Positions 16,510 through 23,882 of a DNA stretch of 23,882 bases are shown here, in pieces. A program made the translations under genes and the position numbers. Position 1 is the first letter of the stretch. Each line of letters starts with the position of its first letter. Origin of the DNA: Planctomycetaceae bacterium (GTDB lineage Bacteria > Planctomycetota > Planctomycetia > Planctomycetales > Planctomycetaceae); contig JALTOP010000031.1 of the NCBI GenBank assembly GCA_027000105.1, positions 3,105 to 26,986 of the forward strand, read 5' to 3'. The notes under the pieces were generated by a model, which was given only the letters and a program-made list of their open reading frames with translations, did not search any database and was not told where the DNA came from.

Positions 16510-17075
16510 GATCTCGCTACCGCAGCCAACTCCCTTTCTACACATTCCAGCAAAGCCCGTCGAATTCGCCCCAATGACTGATAGACCGAATTGACGGGAC
16601 GTCCCAATTTTTCAGCCAGCGACTTCCCGCTGACACCCGGTTCATAACGCTGTTGAATCAGTTCCCGATCAGCCGGTTTCAATTTGTTGAGACATTTGGA
16701 AAGCGCCACTCTGCGGGCTTCGCTTTTTTCGCCGATCTGTTCGACGGATTTTGCGACCGTTTTGATAAACTCGTCATCGAAATAAACGCGACTCCGTTTG
16801 TTTTTCTGGCGAAACTTCATGATCTCGAAACTGGCAATCCGATAAACCCAGGCGATGTAGTTTGTCCCCGGTTCAAAATCTTTCCATTTCGACCAGATGA
16901 CAACATTCGTGTTCTGAAGCACTTCTTCTGCAAGGTCGGGATTGCCTACCTGCGCCAGAATAAACAGGTAGATCCGTCGCTGAGTCGCGACAAACTGGTC
17001 AATAAATTCCGCACCGGGGCCGTCGCTCCGCTCCGGAGTTCCAGTCGTCGTTTTATCATCAGGAAAATCTGTCAC
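16506..17075 (-). CDS. ECF-like RNA polymerase sigma factor, Rhodopirellula/Verrucomicrobium family (GTG start)
   Basis: The 189-residue sigma-70-type factor has region 2 at about 23-92 (FIDQFVATQRRIYLFILAQVGNPDLAEEVLQNTNVVIW, then FEPGTNYIAWVYRIASFEIMKFRQ) and region 4 at about 122-182 (LNKLKPADRELIQQRYEPGVSGKSLAEKLGRPVNSVYQSLGRIRRAL) with the helix-turn-helix. The ETNxVxW and FEPGTxFxAW pattern typifies the Rhodopirellula/Verrucomicrobium group (TIGR02989 type). The open frame extends to an ATG at 17303, but that would overlap the DUF1501 gene and add 76 Cys/Arg-rich residues with no family match. The GTG at 17075 is therefore chosen, without a strong ribosome site. Its stop overlaps the next start by ATGA. 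It presumably directs transcription of this envelope module and is held by the downstream membrane protein. Confidence 0.88.
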   Translation of the reverse strand: MTDFPDDKTTTGTPERSDGPGAEFIDQFVATQRRIYLFILAQVGNPDLAEEVLQNTNVVIWSKWKDFEPGTNYIAWVYRIASFEIMKFRQKNKRSRVYFDDEFIKTVAKSVEQIGEKSEARRVALSKCLNKLKPADRELIQQRYEPGVSGKSLAEKLGRPVNSVYQSLGRIRRALLECVERELAAVARS

Positions 17076-17197
17076 ACCAATATTTTCTCGAGAGACAACC
17101 CTACAGGAGAGACTCCTGCAGAAGACAACCGTGCAGAGTGACGAAGCCGGGGGGCAGCTACCTCCCCCGGCTCGTTTGGAAATCTTTGGCCGAAGCC

Positions 17198-18472
17198 CTA
17201 ACCAACAAGCTCTTCGATGGGAGTTCCCCCGTTGGCAATTTTCATCGGGCGGCCACGTTTGGAGGTATGCACGATATTCAGCGGAATTTTGAGGGCCTTG
17301 CAAACCGTCGCCCAGATATCACCGGGGAGGTAGCTTTTGCCGAGGATCGCCGTTCCGTCTTTATCGGTTTCACCGACTGCGATTCCGCCATTCAATCCGC
17401 CTCCACCGATCATGGCAGACCAGCTCGCGGCCCAGTGATCGCGTCCGGTGTTCTGATTGATGCGAGGCGTTCGTCCAAATTCTCCCATGCAGACGATGAC
17501 GGTATTCTCGAGCATGCCACGATCCTTGAGATCCTGCGTCAAAGCAGCTATCCCCTGATCGAGCTGCGGGAGTTTCTGGTCGCGAAGTGTATTGAACACA
17601 TCGTTGTGCAGATCCCACCCACCAAGGTTGACCTCGACAAACGGAACACCGGTTTCAACCAGTCGGCGGGCCATCAATAAACCACGCCCAAAGTTGTTGT
17701 TTCCGTAGGCTTCCTGTGTTTTGGGATCTTCACTGGAGACCTGGAACGCTTCCATCTGGCTGGATGTCATCAAATTGACCGCCTTGCCATATACATCCTT
17801 GTGAGCTTTGGGTAAATCGCCTCGGCCGGATTTGATAAAGCCATCTTCGATAACATTCCACATCGCGAGCCGTTGCTGTAACCGATCCCTCCTGGAAGAG
17901 TTGCGATCGACATTACGGATGTTCCCATTACTGTCGACAACAAACGGAGCGTGTGTCATCCCCAGAAAACCGGCACTGCCCGCTCCACCTCCGACCGAAA
18001 CGAAGGAAGGAATTTCCAGGTATTTCCGCTTGGAACCCAATTCGTAACTGACAACCGAACCGAACGAGGGGTGAATAACAGTCGGATTGGGCACATAAGC
18101 GGTGTGCATGTAATAACGGCCGCGCGTGTGATCAGCCTCCCGCGTGCTCATGGAGCGGATCACGGACAGACTATCCATCTGCTGGGCAATTTTGGGGAGG
18201 TGCTCGCTGATTTGCAGATCACCCTTGGTACTGATCGGTTTGAATTCGCCGCCGTTTTTTGAACCCGGTTTCAAATCCCACATATCAATTGTGGGTGGCC
18301 CCCCGCTGAGCCAGATCAGAATGCATGCCTTTTCGTTGCGACGGATTTCAGCCGCGTTGGCAGAAACATGATTCAGGAATGAATACGCAGGAACAGTCAT
18401 CGCGGCCCCTGCGGCAAGGTGCGACATCATGTGACGGCGGTTCATGGTGCCGGGGGGATTTTTCTTCATCAT
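17198..18472 (-). CDS. DUF1501 protein with twin-arginine-like signal
   Basis: The 424-residue protein is exported by a twin-arginine-like signal: NRRHMMSHLAAGAAMTVPAYSF (about 11-32) with Arg12-Arg13, and likely cleavage near ANA (38-40). The mature part has the DUF1501 hallmarks: ACILIWLSGGPPTIDMWDLKP, then DSLSVIRSMSTREADHTRGRYYMHTAY, LGGWDLHNDVF, and CMGEFGRTPRINQNTGRDHW. DUF1501 proteins belong to the alkaline phosphatase/sulfatase-like superfamily and sit next to DUF1549/DUF1553 genes across Planctomycetes; their reaction is not established. The ATG at 18472 follows GGAGAG by 6 bp and is doubled (ATGATG). It lies 222 bp downstream of the secreted DUF1549/DUF1553 gene and 122 bp upstream of the sigma factor. 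Confidence 0.92.
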   Translation of the reverse strand: MMKKNPPGTMNRRHMMSHLAAGAAMTVPAYSFLNHVSANAAEIRRNEKACILIWLSGGPPTIDMWDLKPGSKNGGEFKPISTKGDLQISEHLPKIAQQMDSLSVIRSMSTREADHTRGRYYMHTAYVPNPTVIHPSFGSVVSYELGSKRKYLEIPSFVSVGGGAGSAGFLGMTHAPFVVDSNGNIRNVDRNSSRRDRLQQRLAMWNVIEDGFIKSGRGDLPKAHKDVYGKAVNLMTSSQMEAFQVSSEDPKTQEAYGNNNFGRGLLMARRLVETGVPFVEVNLGGWDLHNDVFNTLRDQKLPQLDQGIAALTQDLKDRGMLENTVIVCMGEFGRTPRINQNTGRDHWAASWSAMIGGGGLNGGIAVGETDKDGTAILGKSYLPGDIWATVCKALKIPLNIVHTSKRGRPMKIANGGTPIEELVG

Positions 18473-18503
18473 TATTCTCTCCAGTTATCGTTTATAGGTC
18501 TGA

Positions 18504-18574
18504 TGCGTTGTAACGCACCAACAGGAATACAGAATTAGTTGCAAAACCTCAGAACACCCGATGCGTCGCACGCA
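18504..18574. promoter_or_regulatory. Two related palindromes between the DUF1549/1553 and DUF1501 genes
   Basis: TGCGTT-GT-AACGCA (18504-18517) and TGCGT-CGC-ACGCA (18562-18574) share the context GATGCGT...ACGCACC and lie 58 bp apart in the 222-bp spacer. They could be paired operator sites or RNA hairpins that tune expression of the two genes. No T-run follows either, so simple intrinsic termination is unlikely. Confidence 0.45.
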
Positions 18575-18694
18575 CCCGACATCTTTCCGAGAGGAACAAA
18601 CTTCCCGGCTGGCTATATGTGGCCCGACTACAACTGTTGCTCTGCCAGCATTGCTGGCAAATCTCTTGGTTCTTTGTCAGTGAATCTCTCATTT

Positions 18695-20335
<1,641 letters not shown>

Positions 20336-21155
20336 TGACTCTCTCGTTGATTCGATAACATCAATACAGCACGCGTCAGACCGGAAATATACCAGCCACG
20401 CCGAACCCGTGGGACTTCGAACTCGTCTCACACCTACTGACCTCCATTATTACAGAAACATTCGATGAAAAGCAGTTCGATTTTCAGAATAACGCGGAGT
20501 TAAGGTCTGAAAAGCCCTGATTTGCCTGGGACGGGTACAATAGTATATTCCCCCGGCATGTTTTTTTTCAAAAATTTCCATTCTTCGAAAAACGCTATTC
20601 ACACTCGCCTTGCTATCTGGTTACCCTCTTCTTTCCAACGGTGCAGTCGTGGCGGTAGTGCCGGTTGTGCGGAAAAGGAAGTGGGCATAATGATATTATC
20701 TGTACGTGGTGTCAGTTTCTTCGGTTGAGGAATTTTCACACACCGGGAGGATGCCCCATTTGACCTATATTGCCTTGTCGTTATTCCTGTTTGGACATTC
20801 TTGTAATTTTGCGATTCGGAATAACGAAAAAGGCTTGTAATTTCCAAACTACCCCTAACATGCACTGGTATAAGTTGACAAATAACTGAACCGATAGGGG
20901 GCGTTCTACGGTTTTCGCTTCGAACTGTGTGCAGCATGCACCGGTTGATGTGTCACGTTTCTGACTGGGCGTTTCGTAATTGAAATGTGCCGAGTGGCGT
21001 TCGACATCAATTCGGGAGTTTGACACCAAGCGATCTCTGGGAGCGTTTCCGTCTGAAGAATTATCCGGTTTTTTCGAACACCGGAACTATCGTTTTTTTG
21101 ATTTATTGATCTGACAACAGAAATCCCGCCTCGTGTCCACAAGGAGAGAACAAAC
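20336..21155. other. 820-bp gene-free region
   Basis: No open frame here has a recognisable motif or a good ribosome site; the longest frames are short and low in complexity. It holds a good minus-strand promoter candidate for the DUF1549/1553 cluster (20542-20571), a palindrome ATAATGATATTAT near 20690, and a TTGACA at about 20874 on the plus strand without a fitting -10. The ribosome site AAGGAGA of the DUF309 gene lies at its right end. Confidence 0.55.
20542..20571 (-). promoter_or_regulatory. Candidate sigma-70 promoter of the DUF1549/DUF1501/sigma cluster
   Basis: On the minus strand, TTGAAA (20571-20566) is followed after 18 bp by TATACT (20547-20542); each differs from consensus at one base. 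Transcription would begin near 20535, giving a leader of about 200 nt before the ATG at 20335. This is the only well-formed pair I find upstream of the cluster. Confidence 0.4.
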
Positions 21156-21716
21156 ATGCTTCAGGCTGCCATGAGCGCCAAGCGTCTGCTTTCATCGATT
21201 GATTTGCCTGCCTACGCCTTCATTCCAGGTACATCATTGCCTCACCCGATACGCGATCCCAGGGGGCATAGCTATGGCCGGAAACGGGTTTCCCCTCCAG
21301 CGTTGACCAATGATAACTGGTCCACACACAAGAATTATCTGGTTGGGCTGGATCTTTTCAACTACGGCTACTACTGGGAAGCTCATGAGGAGTGGGAGCG
21401 TCTTTGGAAATCTTCCGGCCCCGATTCCCTCACCGGACGTTTTCTCAAAGGGTTGGTCAAGCTTTCTGCAGCGGGTGTAAAAGTTCGTGAGGGAAGCATT
21501 CACGGTGTCCGTCGGCACGCTGCTTCTGCTGGTGAAGTTTTTGCTGATGTCGCTGCCGAGGCTGATCTCGACCACTACTGCGGCCTGGAATTCACCGTCC
21601 TTCAGTTTGCCGCTGATCGCTCCGCCCAGTTGAATTACAAGGGGTCGTTCGAAGTTGGCCAACCGGTGAGAGTCTTTCCCTTCGTGCTGCAGCCCGAAAT
21701 GGAAGCGATTGACTGA
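21156..21716 (+). CDS. DUF309 domain protein
   Basis: The 186-residue soluble protein has the DUF309 signature NYGYYWEAHEEWERLWKSSGP at about 67-87, followed by helical FLKGLVKLSAAGVKVREGSIHGVRRHAASAGEVF. The conserved His and Glu residues of the HEEWE motif suggest a metal- or substrate-binding site, but the family's function is not established. An N-terminal segment of about 55 residues precedes the domain and has no recognised motif. The start at 21156 is well supported by AAGGAGA 9 bp upstream; a second in-frame Met lies at residue 6. It stands alone between a long gene-free region and the convergent ceramidase-family gene (112 bp between stops). Confidence 0.85.
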   Translation: MLQAAMSAKRLLSSIDLPAYAFIPGTSLPHPIRDPRGHSYGRKRVSPPALTNDNWSTHKNYLVGLDLFNYGYYWEAHEEWERLWKSSGPDSLTGRFLKGLVKLSAAGVKVREGSIHGVRRHAASAGEVFADVAAEADLDHYCGLEFTVLQFAADRSAQLNYKGSFEVGQPVRVFPFVLQPEMEAID

Positions 21717-21828
21717 TTTCCTGCCGGTCAGGTGTGGAACCCGTCCCGACTTTTTTGTTCCGAGTGGCCCGGTGTTTCGATAACATCCGGAACATCCGGC
21801 TACTCGATCCGGGGGATGCGGTTGCGTG

Positions 21829-23214
21829 CTACCTGGCCGAGTCCAGTTTTTCATCCAATTGCCTGACGGTGGAAACGATTGTTTCTTCGATCGTCGGTTT
21901 GAACGGGCCTGGGAAGCGGGTGTAACGCATGGCACCGCCCGCTTCGTAACCACCTTCGCTGATGACACGGGCTGAAGGGACGTAGCCGAACACATCGTTG
22001 GAGTAAGCGGCGATCCAGATGAAATCTCCCTGCATTTCCTTTTTCAATCGCAGACTGTAGTCGATCGTTACCTCACCGGCGAGCGCAACCAGCTTGATGT
22101 TGCCGATGTGTACCACCTGCACCATGTACGGGTAGGTCGTACGGATTTCTCCTTTGGTTTCCAATTCTTTCAGCAATGCGGTGCCCCGGATTTTGTCGTA
22201 TTTATTCCCGGAGGCGGCGAGTGCAAGCAATTCTTTTTTTGTTGGAGGCGGCGCGAACTCAATCTCGACACTTGCCAGTTCGGCCTGCAGTTTTCCGGCG
22301 ACCGGTTTGTCGTAGGTTTGCAAAGCTGCCTCGACACCGTTGGCGAGCGCTCGTCCATGCTGGGCGGCCTGTCCCTCTTTTCCGCGTGGATAAGGGTTCT
22401 GGTCACCGCCGCAGCCCATCAGAAATAATGCCGTGGTACCGGGGTGGTCGGCTTCAATAAATTTCTGGGCGAAACCCGCATAATCCCCGCTGAACTGATA
22501 GAACCCCATTGTTGTGTTATGGCACGCATAGCCAAATAAAACCGCTTTCAGTTTCTTCTGGGGCGTCATCACCTTCAGTACCGGCACCTGGTGATCAACC
22601 GGCCCATCCGGATAGGGATGATTACGGACTCCCTTCGCCGTCGGTGTTCGACGATTCATTGCGAAACCAGCCCGTCCGAATGTGTAGGAGAGAGAAGCCG
22701 GTTCGAGATCGTTCAGAGCCCGATCGACAAGTTCGAGCAACTTTTTTTCCAGATTCCGCGTATAAATTCGAGACGCGCCAAGGATGGCGGAATCGATCGT
22801 TTCCCCTTCAACACGTTCATAGCGAATTTCCGGGCCGCAATGGGTATGTGAGGCGTTGAGCAGCAGCGCTGAAGGAGGCAGATGGAATTTTTTGACAAAA
22901 GCGGCTTCGACATTGAACCGCAACATGCGTGGAATGCCGATCAAATCGGTCGTCACAATCACAAAACGCGAACCATCTGCATCTTCCAATGCGAGCGCTT
23001 TGGCAAACAGATCCAGCTTGACGCCCTCGGAGGGCCTGTTCCTGCTGGCATAGCCAGCCATCCACATCGGTTTCTCAGGTGTGATTTTGACGCGCGCAAC
23101 GCCTGCTTTCCAACTGCCCGAATTTTCCGCCTGGCTGTTTTGAGCGGAGAAAAACAGACAACAGGAAAGAGTGAAAATGAAAGCAAGTCGCCCAGTTATC
23201 TGTTTGGCAAGCAT
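21829..23214 (-). CDS. Secreted neutral/alkaline ceramidase-family protein (N-terminal catalytic domain)
   Basis: The 461-residue protein has a signal peptide at about 1-29 (AFIFTLSCCLFFSAQNSQA). The mature part starts with WKAGVARVKITPEKPMWMAGYASR, a family hallmark. Catalytic-domain motifs are NASHTHCGP (120-128, zinc-binding histidines), YACHNTTM (229-236) and MGCGGDQNPYPRG (266-278). Neutral ceramidases hydrolyse the amide of ceramide; the protein lacks the C-terminal domain of the full-length enzymes (about 650-700 residues). Many short planctomycete homologues are annotated as neutral/alkaline non-lysosomal ceramidases without biochemical proof, so the substrate is open. AAGGAA lies about 9 bp before the ATG, supporting the start. 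It is convergent with the DUF309 gene. Confidence 0.87.
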   Translation of the reverse strand: MLAKQITGRLAFIFTLSCCLFFSAQNSQAENSGSWKAGVARVKITPEKPMWMAGYASRNRPSEGVKLDLFAKALALEDADGSRFVIVTTDLIGIPRMLRFNVEAAFVKKFHLPPSALLLNASHTHCGPEIRYERVEGETIDSAILGASRIYTRNLEKKLLELVDRALNDLEPASLSYTFGRAGFAMNRRTPTAKGVRNHPYPDGPVDHQVPVLKVMTPQKKLKAVLFGYACHNTTMGFYQFSGDYAGFAQKFIEADHPGTTALFLMGCGGDQNPYPRGKEGQAAQHGRALANGVEAALQTYDKPVAGKLQAELASVEIEFAPPPTKKELLALAASGNKYDKIRGTALLKELETKGEIRTTYPYMVQVVHIGNIKLVALAGEVTIDYSLRLKKEMQGDFIWIAAYSNDVFGYVPSARVISEGGYEAGGAMRYTRFPGPFKPTIEETIVSTVRQLDEKLDSAR

Positions 23215-23363
23215 TGGATTCGTTCCTTGTTGGTTCGGAAGGAGATGCCCTCGGCGGAGTCGATTGAAATGGAGGATGGAAATATCGAAATCATGTTAGC
23301 CGGTTATCATCACGCCCCCCCTGCGGGCGTATACCGAGTTCGTGACTGCATCGATTTCCCCGC

Positions 23364-23391
23364 CAGTAACTGACCAGTCACTTCAGTAACT
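23364..23391. promoter_or_regulatory. Cluster of three CAGTnACT palindromic boxes
   Basis: CAGTAACT occurs at 23364 and 23384, exactly 20 bp apart, with CAGTCACT at 23375 between them. Each core is a small palindrome around a central base. The spacing of about 10 and 20 bp places them on one face of the helix, as for a cooperatively bound regulator. They lie about 150 bp upstream of the ceramidase-family start. Confidence 0.4.
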
Positions 23392-23677
23392 GAATTGACC
23401 GAAGCAGTGAAGATTGAATCATATCAATGGAATTGTATATGAAATCCTGGCGACAGGTAAAGAAAATGGGAAGGCTCCCAAAAATAATTTTCCAGAACAA
23501 TTCGGTTCTGCTGATGCTGTTCCTGGCGGGATCGCAGAGGCAGGTATCAGCCTGTTTGCCAGAGGGAAAGAATCGGTGATCTGCTATCCGTTTCGGCAGG
23601 TAATGAGGCAGGCATGGCGGGATCACTTTTCTGCGGGGGGAAGTTCTCAAAATATTTGAATTTCGAAGAAAATTTTG

Positions 23678-23683
23678 TTGACA
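23678..23683 (+). promoter_or_regulatory. Candidate -35 element (TTGACA)
   Basis: This is a perfect -35 consensus on the plus strand. At 17 bp spacing the sequence AAGAAT is a weak -10. It would transcribe the nested stem-loop at 23755-23812 and whatever lies beyond the right edge. Confidence 0.3.
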
Positions 23684-23754
23684 ATTTTCCGATTTACATC
23701 AAGAATCTAAAACTGAGAGTCACACAGATTCCTACCATAATTTCTCGCACGGAA

Positions 23755-23812
23755 TTGCCTTGCAGCCGATGGCAGTCGGGTTGTGCTTTTATTCTGCCGT
23801 TTTGCAAGGCAA
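23755..23812 (+). ncRNA. Nested stem-loop, possible leader or small RNA structure
   Basis: The outer arms TTGCCTTGCA (23755-23764) and TGCAAGGCAA (23803-23812) pair perfectly over 10 bp. The inner arms GGCAG (23771-23775) and CTGCC (23794-23798) pair over 5 bp. The closing loop is 18 nt. It lies about 75 bp downstream of a TTGACA on the same strand. It might be an attenuator, a small RNA or a protein-binding inverted repeat; no RNA family is recognised. Confidence 0.4.
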
Positions 23813-23882
23813 CCTCGGACACTGTTTCCCACCTGTCTTTGAGAGAGGCTTTCAGGTCGGGGCGAGTGGTGTTTCGCAGAGG

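Larger units (their letters stand above)
23215..23882. other. Gene-free right end of the window
   Basis: No convincing gene is seen in 668 bp. It holds a small hairpin ACGCCC/GGGCGT (23312-23330), three CAGTnACT boxes (23364-23391), a TTGACA at 23678-23683, and a nested stem-loop at 23755-23812. A frame opening with ATG near 23769 stays open to the edge, but it has no recognised motif or ribosome site. Confidence 0.55.

Noticed and set aside
17076..17303. N-terminal extension of the sigma factor to the ATG at 17303
   Set aside because: It adds 76 residues with no family match and overlaps the end of the DUF1501 gene; the GTG at 17075 gives a normal-length sigma factor.
21780..21815. Repeated ACATCCGG between the DUF309 and ceramidase-family genes
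   Set aside because: Two adjacent short copies and one degenerate copy are within what chance gives; no pairing or T-run supports a terminator.
23769..23882. Start of a new gene running off the right edge
   Set aside because: Only 38 codons are visible, with no ribosome site and no motif, and the frame overlaps the nested stem-loop.

Overview
The window looks like a planctomycete chromosome segment. Three proteins carry families that are hallmarks of Planctomycetes (one DUF1501 protein and two DUF1549/DUF1553 proteins with CxxCH motifs). There is also a Rhodopirellula/Verrucomicrobium-type ECF sigma factor and a lone gene of the tetrahydromethanopterin C1 pathway. Base composition looks close to 50% GC by eye, so a Gimesia/Rubinisphaera-like relative is possible; that genus-level guess is inference only. 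I see no rRNA, tRNA, CRISPR array, insertion sequence or phage gene.

Left part (1-5034). Three minus-strand genes are a multi-spanning membrane protein that runs off the left edge (PMT/ArnT-like), formylmethanofuran:H4MPT formyltransferase, and a YhaM-type OB-fold/HD 3'-5' exoribonuclease. Divergent from them is a plus-strand protein with a zinc-dependent phospholipase C-like histidine/aspartate pattern. Its leader contains a degenerate 15-bp repeat.

Exporter part (5225-11256). A complete MacAB-TolC-type tripartite exporter is split over two convergent units. The adaptor and the FtsX/MacB-type permease are on the plus strand. A CPBP membrane protease, the ABC ATPase and a TolC-like lipoprotein are on the minus strand. 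The permease and TolC genes overlap tail to tail by 93 bp.

Middle part (11678-14138). A short rhodanese is preceded by three perfect 19-bp repeats, each carrying an AGGA and an ATG. It is followed by a class II glutamine-dependent asparagine synthetase that starts with GTG.

Sigma/DUF cluster (14254-20335, minus strand). The order of transcription is secreted DUF1549/DUF1553 protein, DUF1501 protein, ECF sigma factor, then a membrane protein that joins a cytoplasmic anti-sigma-like N-terminus, one membrane segment and a periplasmic DUF1549/DUF1553 region. The last two genes overlap by ATGA. The set reads as one envelope module with its own transcription control, and it is the most interesting part of the window.

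Right part (20336-23882). An 820-bp gene-free stretch is followed by a DUF309 protein, a secreted neutral-ceramidase-family protein, and a gene-free right end holding a cluster of CAGTnACT boxes and a nested stem-loop.
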